Source of the DNA: Methanobacteriota archaeon
GTDB lineage: Archaea > Halobacteriota > Methanomicrobia > Methanomicrobiales > Methanoculleaceae
Assembly (NCBI GenBank): GCA_023393455.1
Contig: JAEWLJ010000015.1
Coordinates: 124,001-188,000 of the forward strand
Reading direction: 5' to 3'
Length of the DNA stretch: 64,000 nucleotides
Below the pieces are notes generated by a model. The model was not told where the DNA came from, did no database searches, and saw only the letters and a program-made list of their open reading frames with translations. A program made the translations under genes and the position numbers. Shown here piece after piece: positions 51,667-59,275 of this stretch (position 1 is the stretch's first letter; each line of letters opens with the position of its first letter).

Positions 51667-51960
51667 TCACTTCCGGCGTGCCGCGAGCTCGTCGAGCACG
51701 TCGCCGACATCGGTGCCGGATGCCTGGAGCGCCACAAGCAGGTGGAAGAGGAGATCGGCCGCCTCGGAGACCGTCCTCTCCGGGACCTGATTCTTCGCGG
51801 CGAGGATGAACTCGACCGCTTCTTCACCGACCTTTTCGAGGGATTTATCGACCCCTTTCCGGTGGGTCAGGACGGAACTGACGTAACTCTCGGCAGACGG
51901 GTGTTCCGCCCGGTCCTGGATGACCTGCCAGACCTCTTCGAGGATATCCCAGTCACGCAT
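51667..51960 (-). CDS. hisE: Phosphoribosyl-ATP pyrophosphatase
   Basis: The 97-residue all-alpha enzyme catalyses step 2 of histidine synthesis. It starts MRDWDILEEVWQVI and has KGVDKSLEKVGEEAVEFILAAK (about 37-58) with the Mg-binding Glu residues, followed by EAADLLFHLLVAL. ATG 51960 is preceded by GGAGGTGAGGCCC, a very strong binding site inside the nusA coding end. The two genes overlap by 8 bases. No other his genes are nearby. Confidence 0.95.
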   Translation of the reverse strand: MRDWDILEEVWQVIQDRAEHPSAESYVSSVLTHRKGVDKSLEKVGEEAVEFILAAKNQVPERTVSEAADLLFHLLVALQASGTDVGDVLDELAARRK

Positions 51961-52393
51961 GGGCCTCACCTCCTGCGAGCACCTCGCCAAGTTCGGTATC
52001 GAAGTACCGGGAGAGGAGAACCCGTGCCTTCTCGATGGTGCATCCGCCTTTTCCTATCGCGATGCCGAGGTCGCTTTCGCTGACATACACCGTGAGCTTC
52101 CCGTCGTCTCTCTTCGCGATGCCGACGACGGCGGCAGGCTTGAAGACGTTCTTCGCGAACTGCTCGATCTCCGCCGAGTACTCGACCATCTCGATGCGTT
52201 TACCAAGAACCCTCTGCATCTTCCTGATATTGCTCCCCTGCCGGCCGATGGCGAGACCCATGTCTCCTTCTTTTATGAGGTATACTATGCGGTCGAAGCG
52301 CTCGTCGATGATGCAGTCGAGCGCAGTCGCCCGGGTAAGAATTCTCAACTCTTCGATATATCTTCGTTCTTTAAAGCATATGGTTGGTATCAT
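51953..52393 (-). CDS. nusA: Archaeal NusA-like KH-domain protein
   Basis: The 146-residue protein consists of two KH domains, with the RNA-binding loops AIGRQGSNIRKMQ (near 57-69) and AIGKGGCTIEKAR (near 118-130). It lacks the N-terminal polymerase-binding domain of bacterial NusA, as in all archaea. The family is annotated as termination-signal binding, though an rRNA role is also possible. ATG 52393 starts the homology. The upstream frame passes through the GC-rich repeat and is rejected. Its usual partner rps12 is not adjacent here. Confidence 0.92.
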   Translation of the reverse strand: MIPTICFKERRYIEELRILTRATALDCIIDERFDRIVYLIKEGDMGLAIGRQGSNIRKMQRVLGKRIEMVEYSAEIEQFAKNVFKPAAVVGIAKRDDGKLTVYVSESDLGIAIGKGGCTIEKARVLLSRYFDTELGEVLAGGEAHA

Positions 52394-52585
52394 TGAAGCG
52401 GTCCCCAATGGGAATGATGCGGTATGATATAGTCGCTCGCGGGATATATATCTGAGTACCCCGGGCACCGGGGGGAAGAGGCCGGCGGAGAGGAGTGCGC
52501 CCGTTTTCTCACCCGGACGGTGCCTCTCGTGGTGCTGTGAGGATCCCGGGGCCGGGAGATAGATATCCGGCTGGATTGGAGTTAG

Positions 52586-52793
52586 TAGAGACAGGGGAGG
52601 GGGCAAGCCCCCTCCCCGTCGGCCCCGCACCCAATGGCGATATCCCCACGGTCCACTGCATGGGGAGATACTGGAATGGGTGTAATCCTGGTTCCCCTCC
52701 CGTGACACGGCTTCCCACTGGCTATCGCCACGCACTGCCCCCGCCCCTCGTGGGCGGGGGAGGAGGCCGAAGGCCGGGCGGGGTGGGTGCTAC
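52586..52793 (+). repeat. GC-rich dispersed repeat, copy 2
   Basis: This is a near copy of 29656-29842 in the same orientation. It begins TAGAGACAGG with a hairpin at 52594-52604/52607-52617, whose stem is identical to copy 1 while the 2-base loop differs (AA instead of GT). The terminal block CTCGTGGGCGGGGGAGGAGG and following GGCCGAAGGCC are identical to copy 1. The middle is longer by about 20 bases. It lies between the nusA promoter and the 3' end of a histidine kinase gene. Confidence 0.88.
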
Positions 52794-52887
52794 TGATGTC
52801 TAGGACCGGTGGAGGCAGGGGAGGAGCGCCGCGAGCCGGATCCATCCTCAGGACGGCGGCCCGCACCCAAATTCGCGGAAAACCCCA

Positions 52888-54321
52888 CTAGCACTTCTGC
52901 AGGATCATCTTGATCGCTGCCCCTTCGCCCGGTTTGCCGGGAACCCGGTCGCCCGCCCAGACGCGTCCGCCGTAGCGGGTCACGAGGGTCTTGACGAGGT
53001 GAAGCCCGAGACCCCTGCCCCCGGAGGGGGTTTTGCTCCCCTCACGGCTGAAACGGTCGAAGATGTTCGGCTTCGCGTGATCCGGTATGCCGATGCCGGT
53101 GTCGGCGACGGTGAGTATCACGGTGTCGGTGGTCTCCATGACGGATATATCGATCCTGACCTTCATGCCGCCGAACTTGATGCTGTTGCTGACCAGGTTC
53201 GATATGGTGTGCTCAAGAAGGGGGTTTGCCCAGACCATGCAGGTCCCCCCCTCATACCTGATATCGATGCCCGCATACCGGTGCACCTGGTCGCGGATGG
53301 TGGCGGTGAGGTCGATCGGCTCCAGGCGGATGCTGTGCCGGTCGAGGGTGGTCAGCAGTTCGACGTTCTTGATGACGTTGATCCCCTGCTCGATCATGAT
53401 TTTGACCCTCTGGGCGAGTTCCGCCTCCTCGCCGGAGAGCCGGTCGCGGAGCATCTCGATGATCGTTGCCGCAACCATGCTGGTGTTATAGATGTCGGTG
53501 CCGAGCAGGTCGAGGTAGAGGCTGGAGAGCCGGCTGGCCTGTTCGCAGGCGATCTCCCGGGTGAGGTCCCGGCCCACCCCGGTCGCGGCCACGGTCTTCC
53601 CGGAAGCGTTGTGCAGGGGGTGGATGGCTATCTGAAACGACCGTTCCTCACCGCGCCATGAGAACGACCGGGTCTCCGCTACGGTCTCCCCCGTCTCGAT
53701 GACCCGGGACGCCGCCCCAACCAGAAAGTCAGCCTCTTCCGGCGGAAACAGGGCATAGGGCGTCTTGCCCACGATTTCATCCGGATTTTCGCCCAGGTTC
53801 CAGCCGCCGCCCCAGAAGAACTGGGTGAAGATGCCGTCCCCGTCGAGCGTGAAGATCATGTCGGGCAGGGTGCTCGCCAGGATCTGCACCTGCTCCTCCG
53901 GCACGCCGCGGGACTCGTCGGCCGCCTCCTCGTGCGGGGCCTCGCGGAAGGTCTCGACCGCACCGATCTGCCGACCGCCGGTATCGTAGAGGGGGGCTGC
54001 CACGCAGATGGTCGTTCTCCCGGAGAACGCGGGGATCTGCGACTCAGCGAGCAGTTCTTCGCCTTCGTGGTGCAGCAGGCGGTAATGGGCGCTCCCGGCA
54101 TCCTCGTGAGTCAGGATGCTGTTTGCCAGTGTGGGACATGCCTCGCCGAACAACGCCTTTCCATGAGCGTACCCGCCTTTTCCCACGATCTCTTCCGCCG
54201 GGATGCCGGTGGACAACTCCATGCTCTCGTTCCAGACGATCACCCGCCCCTCGCAGTCGAGGACGAGCGTCGGCTGCTGGAGGTGGGCGAAGATACTCAC
54301 GGGTATCTGGCTGTGGTTCAT
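52888..54321 (-). CDS. PAS sensor histidine kinase-like protein without phospho-acceptor His
   Basis: From ATG 54321 the protein has 477 residues. A GTG at 54354 is the alternative. It has two PAS domains (about 12-125 and 140-255) and no transmembrane segment. A dimerisation region follows (about 262-325), then a HATPase (about 350-477) with N-box NLVSNSIKFG, DTGIGIP and GRGLGLHLVK. In the dimerisation helix, related methanogen kinases have a His before Asp (GHD). Here it is LLGTDIYN, with Thr275. The second PAS has an aromatic Trp/Phe-rich insert. No response regulator is adjacent. Confidence 0.82.
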   Translation of the reverse strand: MNHSQIPVSIFAHLQQPTLVLDCEGRVIVWNESMELSTGIPAEEIVGKGGYAHGKALFGEACPTLANSILTHEDAGSAHYRLLHHEGEELLAESQIPAFSGRTTICVAAPLYDTGGRQIGAVETFREAPHEEAADESRGVPEEQVQILASTLPDMIFTLDGDGIFTQFFWGGGWNLGENPDEIVGKTPYALFPPEEADFLVGAASRVIETGETVAETRSFSWRGEERSFQIAIHPLHNASGKTVAATGVGRDLTREIACEQASRLSSLYLDLLGTDIYNTSMVAATIIEMLRDRLSGEEAELAQRVKIMIEQGINVIKNVELLTTLDRHSIRLEPIDLTATIRDQVHRYAGIDIRYEGGTCMVWANPLLEHTISNLVSNSIKFGGMKVRIDISVMETTDTVILTVADTGIGIPDHAKPNIFDRFSREGSKTPSGGRGLGLHLVKTLVTRYGGRVWAGDRVPGKPGEGAAIKMILQKC

Positions 54322-54354
54322 GGATTCCCTGACTCCTTTCTGTTCTATCTTCAC

Positions 54355-54742
54355 CGTATCACCCGGGAACAGTTCTCGTCCCGCAACGCCGCGAGAAGGC
54401 TCTCTCGCCCGAAACTCCGGGTGAGCCCTCTGTCGCGGCTGATGTACGCCCCCTTGTATATCACTGTTCGGGGCGAACGCACAGGAAAAAGGTCTGGGGC
54501 GGCCGCTTAAAAGAGTGTCTATTTATCTTCTGCGAAATATACTATCAAAAAGATTTACTATTTATACCTTCCCAGTTCGTTCTCCTGATAATCGGAAAGT
54601 ATTCCCACAACCGCTCTATTTTGGTTGAGTGTCGCCATAAGCGGCCGCATTTATTCGCCTGCCAGGATCCGGGTGGCGGAACGCGAATCCGGGAGATCGC
54701 GTCTATCGCGTAGATTAATATTTGAGTATTTGCAGATCATAG
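54355..54742. other. Divergent intergenic region with inverted NotI-containing repeat
   Basis: About 390 bases separate two divergent genes. GCGGCCGCTTA (54499-54509) and its complement TAAGCGGCCGC (54638-54648) form an 11-base inverted pair with 128 AT-rich bases between. ATTAATATTT at 54714-54723 is a good TATA box for the gene at 54743, giving a leaderless mRNA. No coding frame is supported. Confidence 0.5.
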
Positions 54743-55447
54743 ATGATGTTCGGGCGTTACAGGGACATTTTCCACCAGGAATCCGGCGATATTATGGTGG
54801 AAACCAGGAGCATCGACGGGTTCCTGACGTACCGACGCAGGTGCGAAGGGCAGACGTTCGAGCGGATCCTGGTCTCAAAGATGGGTGAGGTCGTCATCAA
54901 CCCGGTGGAGCCGGGCAGTCTCCCCGAGGACATCACGGACTTCCTGATGATGGAGTTCCCCCCGATGATGATCGAGCCCGGCGCCACCCAGACGGTCTAC
55001 CTGAAGTTTCCCGTCGAGATCGGCGTTTTTATAGAGTCTGCAAGGGATGTCGAGGTGTTCGATGTCTTCGGCCTTGGCACCCAGAAGTATACGCTCTACG
55101 GTCCTCCGGCAGACGGGGTCATTGCCCTGTATTGCCGGAGCGCGATCTACCCGGATATCCCTCTGGTCGATCTCTATCGCGAGGGGGTGATGGAGCTCTC
55201 CATCCAGAACCTCTCCCCCGAGTGGATGGAGGTCTCGTGTGCGGTCTTTAACAGCGTCGATATGAAGATCTACTTCGGCGACTTCGTTGCGACCTCCGCC
55301 ACGATGCGGATCATCTCCAGAACGCTCGCGGAGACCGACTTCGTCGACGCGCCTCTCCGGCCCGGCATGGAGAAGGCCATGGAGTTGAACAGGGCCCGCA
55401 AGATCCCGGGGCTCAACCGGGGTCACCTGATGGAGTGGGGGCACTGA
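54743..55447 (+). CDS. DUF432 protein
   Basis: The 234-residue protein belongs to DUF432, a methanogen-enriched family that often precedes a mechanosensitive channel. Notable segments are VINPVEPGSLPEDITDFLMMEF, PVEIGVFIESARDVEVFDVFGLGTQKYTLYG and a beta-rich centre. There is no signal peptide or membrane helix. Its stop shares a base with the mscS start (TGATG), so the two are coupled. Expression is probably from the TATA box at 54714. A regulatory or partner role for the channel is inferred from context. Confidence 0.83.
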   Translation: MMFGRYRDIFHQESGDIMVETRSIDGFLTYRRRCEGQTFERILVSKMGEVVINPVEPGSLPEDITDFLMMEFPPMMIEPGATQTVYLKFPVEIGVFIESARDVEVFDVFGLGTQKYTLYGPPADGVIALYCRSAIYPDIPLVDLYREGVMELSIQNLSPEWMEVSCAVFNSVDMKIYFGDFVATSATMRIISRTLAETDFVDAPLRPGMEKAMELNRARKIPGLNRGHLMEWGH

Positions 55448-56307
55448 TGGCATTCAATATGACCGAGATCCTGGAGATACCGATCGGTGTCGGCGATATC
55501 ACCCTTGTAAATATCCTGTATTTTACCGTCATCCTCATCGTCGGCGTGATCATTGCGAAGATAGTCGCGATAAACGTCCGCAGAATCCTCGCTGAGCGGT
55601 TGCCCAAGAATGAATCCGAACTGTTTGCAAAACTGATCTACTACATCATCATCATATGGGCATTCGTCATCGCGCTCCCGCAGTTACAGTTCGACCTTTC
55701 AGGACTCCTGGTAGCGGGAGGAGTCGCCGGTCTGGTCATCGGTTTTGCCAGCCAGAGCGTCGTCTCGAACCTGATCTCCGGCCTCTTCCTGATGTTCGAG
55801 CGCCCCATCAAGCTCGGGGACAACATCAACGTCGCCGATGTCAGCGGCAGCGTCGAGGATGTCCGTATCCTTTCGACGGTCATCAAGACCTACGACGGGA
55901 TCTATATCCGGATCCCGAACGAGAAGGTCTTCACCTCGAATATCACGAACTACGTCCATAACGCAGCCCGGCGGTTCACGTACGAGATCCGCATCCGATA
56001 CGAGGACGACGCCGATGAAGCGATCCGGATTGCCAGGGAGGTCATCGAGAAGCACCCCTTCGCACTCAAGAACCCGGCCCCTTCGGTCTTCGTCGACAAC
56101 TTCGGCGAGCACAGCGTCAACCTGACCGCCTACATATGGGCGCCGGCCCGGAACTGGTGGGACGTCCGCACAGATCTCCTCTGGAAGATCAAAGTTGCGC
56201 TCGAAGAGAACGGCATCGAGATACCCATCCCGCAGCGCACCGTCCGGTTTGTGGACGGGTTCGAGGGGAAGAACCGGGGTGGAGAGATGAACGGAGAGAA
56301 CGAGTAA
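55447..56307 (+). CDS. mscS: Small-conductance mechanosensitive channel (MscS family)
   Basis: The 286-residue protein has three transmembrane helices. The pore helix contains SGLLVAGGVAGLVIGFASQSVVSNLISGLFLMFERPIKLGD (about 83-123) with small residues spaced as in MscS. A cytoplasmic beta and alpha/beta domain follows (DVSGSVEDVRILSTVIKTYDG, IRIPNEKV). It releases solutes on osmotic downshock. ATG 55447 follows GGAGTGGGG. It overlaps DUF432 by one base. The length is near the E. coli MscS value. Confidence 0.92.
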   Translation: MAFNMTEILEIPIGVGDITLVNILYFTVILIVGVIIAKIVAINVRRILAERLPKNESELFAKLIYYIIIIWAFVIALPQLQFDLSGLLVAGGVAGLVIGFASQSVVSNLISGLFLMFERPIKLGDNINVADVSGSVEDVRILSTVIKTYDGIYIRIPNEKVFTSNITNYVHNAARRFTYEIRIRYEDDADEAIRIAREVIEKHPFALKNPAPSVFVDNFGEHSVNLTAYIWAPARNWWDVRTDLLWKIKVALEENGIEIPIPQRTVRFVDGFEGKNRGGEMNGENE

Positions 56308-56313
56308 CCTTTT

Positions 56314-56979
56314 TTATCCCACCCGGTGCGTCTTCCCGACGCCGCCGGGCACGAACGACCCCGGGTAGCGCCCCGCAATTTCCCCGATCCGGTCGGTGCA
56401 GTGCGACGCCGAGAGGTAGGCCACCCCTGCGAGCGCGTCGATGTCCTCGCCCGAGACGGTGTGGAGCCCGCCGATGACGCCCCATACCGGCCCGATCTGC
56501 GAGACCCGCTCGATGATCCGGCCGATGTGGGGGTGTGCGCACCCGGTGACGATCAGGTGACCGTCCGGCGTCGATAATACGAGCGACTGCTCCCGGATAC
56601 CCGTCCCGAGCGGCCCGGTCACGGCGATGCCGTCCGCGACCTCCGTCCACTCCGCCACGATCCGCGGCTCGGTGTACTTCCGAATCAGCGACAGCGTCTT
56701 TTCGGAGAAGGCATCGTGTACAAAGACCTCCATCGACGGGTTCGCGGCAAGAACCGCTTCGATGCCGCCGATATGGTCCCAGTGGTCGTGGGAGAGGACG
56801 AGACGCCGGATGCCCGCAGGGTCGATGCCGAGCGCCTCCATATTGGATACGAGCACGTCTCCTTTTGCCCCGGTGTCAAAGAGCAGCCCTGCCTCTTCTA
56901 TCAGGCAGGAGAACCCCCAGTCCGCCATGAGCCCCTCCCGGCAGGGGATGTTGTTGTAGACCTCGGTTATCGTGAACAT
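56314..56979 (-). CDS. Metallo-beta-lactamase-fold hydrolase
   Basis: The 221-residue protein has LSHDHWDHIGG (62-72) for zinc, GLLFDTGAKGDVL before it, and TGCAHPHIGRIIERV (about 145-159), with a final His in ASHCTD. It resembles the archaeal dihydropterin-ribofuranosylaminobenzene-phosphate synthase-like family of hydrolases. The substrate cannot be set. It is convergent with mscS, and the two are separated by a 6-base gap containing a T run. Confidence 0.88.
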   Translation of the reverse strand: MFTITEVYNNIPCREGLMADWGFSCLIEEAGLLFDTGAKGDVLVSNMEALGIDPAGIRRLVLSHDHWDHIGGIEAVLAANPSMEVFVHDAFSEKTLSLIRKYTEPRIVAEWTEVADGIAVTGPLGTGIREQSLVLSTPDGHLIVTGCAHPHIGRIIERVSQIGPVWGVIGGLHTVSGEDIDALAGVAYLSASHCTDRIGEIAGRYPGSFVPGGVGKTHRVG

Positions 56980-57087
56980 AGGAGAGATTTTCAGGTCTCT
57001 CCTCTGAGGGGATTATGCTTTCCGATGGGGCAGTCCGGGGTTCGGAGCCCCCGGACCTCGCAGACGAAAAAGAGGTGGTAGAGGTGA

Positions 57088-57825
57088 TCAGGAGATGACG
57101 TAGGATATGGAGACGGTGGCGGTCACGTCGATCTCGCCGACCTCGAGCGGGGTCGGGGCCGCTCCGCTGGCTGGCTTCTCCATGCCCGAGTAGCGGTTGT
57201 CATAGGCCATGGGCACGTAGCTGCCGCCGACATTGACCTCTTTGACGTCGAGGATGGTCTTGCCGATGGCTGCGGCGACGGCGTCGGCGTCGCCCCGTGC
57301 CTGCGCCACCGCGGCGGTCAGGGCCTGCGACCGGAACTCCTGCTGCTTTGCGTCGCTCAGGGTGAACGCGAACCGGTTGACCTTGTTTGCACCGTTCGCG
57401 ACCGCGAGGTCGACGATCTCGCCTGCACGGTCCACGTCGTTTAACGTGACCTCGAGGCTGTTGACGACCCGGTAGTACTTGACCCTGGCGGTTGTCAGGC
57501 CCCTGCTGTCGGTCTCGGTTATCGGGATGATGTTGTAGCCGGCGGTCCTGATATCCTTCTCCGGGATGCCCGCCCTCTTCAGTGCGTTGACCACGGCGTC
57601 CATCCTCTCTGCGTTCTGCTGCTGTGCCGTCTTGACATCGGTGTTCTCGGTCTCGACCGCGAAGACGACGACGGCCTCATCAGGCGTGGTCGTCACCTTG
57701 CCCGTGCCGGAGACGTGGATCAGCTTGTCCCTGGATTCCTGCGGCAACTGTGCGGTGACGCTGCCGATCACCGCGGCGCAGAGAACCATCAGGGCGATCC
57801 CCAGAAGTGCTGCTTTTCCTCGCAT
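57088..57825 (-). CDS. SIMPL-domain secreted protein
   Basis: The protein has 245 residues from ATG 57825, with a TTG at 57834 as alternative. It has a hydrophobic signal segment (ALLGIALMVLCAAVIGSVTAQ, 6-26) and a SIMPL/YlqB-like domain (about 35-240) with HVSGTGKVTTTPDEAVVVFAVET, AGIPEKDIRTAGY and GKTILDVKEVNVG. The family consists of exported proteins of unknown function that form ring-like oligomers in some bacteria. A TATA box at 57854-57863 suggests a leaderless mRNA. Confidence 0.88.
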   Translation of the reverse strand: MRGKAALLGIALMVLCAAVIGSVTAQLPQESRDKLIHVSGTGKVTTTPDEAVVVFAVETENTDVKTAQQQNAERMDAVVNALKRAGIPEKDIRTAGYNIIPITETDSRGLTTARVKYYRVVNSLEVTLNDVDRAGEIVDLAVANGANKVNRFAFTLSDAKQQEFRSQALTAAVAQARGDADAVAAAIGKTILDVKEVNVGGSYVPMAYDNRYSGMEKPASGAAPTPLEVGEIDVTATVSISYVIS

Positions 57826-57853
57826 ACGTATCAATCATCTCTTGAATCGGCAA

Positions 57854-57863
57854 AAATATATAT
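57854..57863 (-). promoter_or_regulatory. TATA box of SIMPL gene
   Basis: On the minus strand the segment reads as an AT-alternating ATATATATTT-like box, centred about 34 bases upstream of the ATG at 57825, fitting a nearly leaderless transcript. Confidence 0.5.
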
Positions 57864-58045
57864 CTTGCTTTAGCTACGAGAATTTTCGTAGTTTTAACCG
57901 GGCGGATCCGGAAATACGTCGTTTTGCTCCGCGATTGCCCTGTCGCTCCCCCTTCTGGAGCACCGGCTCGCCGTCCGGCCGTCGCTACCGGGTGCACGAC
58001 CCCGCCCCGGATCATCTTTTATATGAGGGGGTGTCCGGAGGCGGC

Positions 58046-58330
58046 ATGCTCGGCGAGTTCGAGACCCTGCAACGGCAGGCCATGATGGTGGAGATCGAGG
58101 AGATCATCCAGGCGACGCCCGACTACACCGATGTCAGAGAGGCGCTCCGGTCGCGCAACTTCATACCGGAGCGGGACGAGGAGAAGATCGCGATATGGGT
58201 GCAGCCCGAACTCGGGATCTTCGTCCTCCTGCAGATGAACCTCGGGGGCGGGTACGCGGGCTACCGGGTGGCCTCCTACGATGACCTGGAAGAGGGCGAA
58301 GACGGGCCTGTCGGGTTCAACGCCCGGTAA
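58046..58330 (+). CDS. Small hypothetical protein, first of tandem pair
   Basis: From ATG 58046 (after GGAGGCGGC) the protein has 94 residues. It starts MLGEFETLQRQAMMVEIEEI, followed by ATPDYTDVREALRSRNFIPERDEEKIAIWVQPELGIFVLLQMN. An N-terminal helix and then two beta strands are predicted by eye. The frame extends back to 57566 across the SIMPL promoter, but that part is shadow sequence. It is related to the next gene (58418) in order and in the F-I/V-L-V-Q pattern. I cannot name a family. Confidence 0.7.
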   Translation: MLGEFETLQRQAMMVEIEEIIQATPDYTDVREALRSRNFIPERDEEKIAIWVQPELGIFVLLQMNLGGGYAGYRVASYDDLEEGEDGPVGFNAR

Positions 58331-58417
58331 CCTCCTTCTGGGACCCGCTGGCAGGCTCACCTTTCATCGCCCTCTGCCGGGTCAGGTTTATCCGAGCGTA
58401 TGCGGTATGGTCGGCGT

Positions 58418-58684
58418 ATGCCGGAACAGGTACCCCTCAACCGGGACGCACAGGAGGCCATGAAGGCCAGGATCAGGGAGAAACTCGCGGCGGACCCCAC
58501 CTACGACGAGGTCCGGGAACTTCTTGGAACTCTCGGGTTCCACGCGAAGGAGGACAGGCGCGCCCTTGCCCTCTGGGAGAACGGCGAGCACGAACTCTTT
58601 GTGCTGGTGCAGATCGACCCGGAGACCGGGAGGCTGCGCGACCACGCGGTGAGCACCTTTGAGGAGGTGGAGGGGTTCGAGTAG
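58418..58684 (+). CDS. Small hypothetical protein, second of tandem pair
   Basis: From ATG 58418 the protein has 88 residues, while ATG 58400 would add 6. It shares the arrangement helix, Y-(D/T)-(D/E)-VRE-L-L, then an ALALWENGEHELFVLVQID-type strand pair, with its neighbour, and also ends in an acidic stretch (STFEEVEGFE). The pair probably arose by duplication. It is acidic and soluble, with no metal or catalytic motif. Function unknown. Confidence 0.65.
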   Translation: MPEQVPLNRDAQEAMKARIREKLAADPTYDEVRELLGTLGFHAKEDRRALALWENGEHELFVLVQIDPETGRLRDHAVSTFEEVEGFE

Positions 58685-58691
58685 TCCCGGT

Positions 58692-59126
58692 TCATGCCCG
58701 GTCTGTGAAGAGCCCGATATACCCCGCGATGAGCGCGATGACGAAGACGAAGAGGTAGACCGGGAGCGAGAGCGCCTCCTCGAGGGCGGAGAAGACACCA
58801 ACACCGGTGATCTCGCCGATGAGCAGGAAGAGCCGGACGAGGAAGATGACCAGGAGCACGGCGCCGGATGCGAAAAAGACCGGACCGGGCAGGCTCATAG
58901 GGATTGGAAGCGCCCCGAAGAGGTCGCCGACGAGGAAGAGGGCCGATATCAGGATGAGCAACCCGAGGTTGGCGTTGAGGAACTCGACGAGCTGGAGGAA
59001 GACCGGTGCCTGGACGTAGGTGCCCGCGAGGATGTTCAATACGGCGAGCACGATCAGGAAGACGACGATCCCGATGACTCCCGATATGAGGACTCCGGCG
59101 ACCGACTCCTTCCTGTGTCCTGCCAT
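58692..59126 (-). CDS. Four-helix hypothetical membrane protein
   Basis: The 144-residue protein has four hydrophobic segments, at about 10-35, 45-70, 80-105 and 118-140, connected by short loops. It starts MAGHRKESVAGVL and ends LFTDRA. No transport or enzymatic motif is seen. It is convergent with the small paralogue pair and divergent from polX (150 bases). The family is unknown to me. Confidence 0.75.
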   Translation of the reverse strand: MAGHRKESVAGVLISGVIGIVVFLIVLAVLNILAGTYVQAPVFLQLVEFLNANLGLLILISALFLVGDLFGALPIPMSLPGPVFFASGAVLLVIFLVRLFLLIGEITGVGVFSALEEALSLPVYLFVFVIALIAGYIGLFTDRA

Positions 59127-59275
59127 GCGATCCTTGTGGGGGTAAAAGGCATCTCGATCTTATGGAGTTACCGGCCGGGGCTTCTTCCGTCAAAGACCAC
59201 AACCTTCAAGTCGGCACCGACGATGAATTAACCCGGGGTTGGAGGGCGCACAGTCTCTGCCTTCCGGTGAGCGTC

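Noticed and set aside
52394..52735. N-terminal extension of NusA by 114 residues
   Set aside because: It also reads through repeat copy 2. Archaeal NusA begins at the first KH domain, here at 52393.
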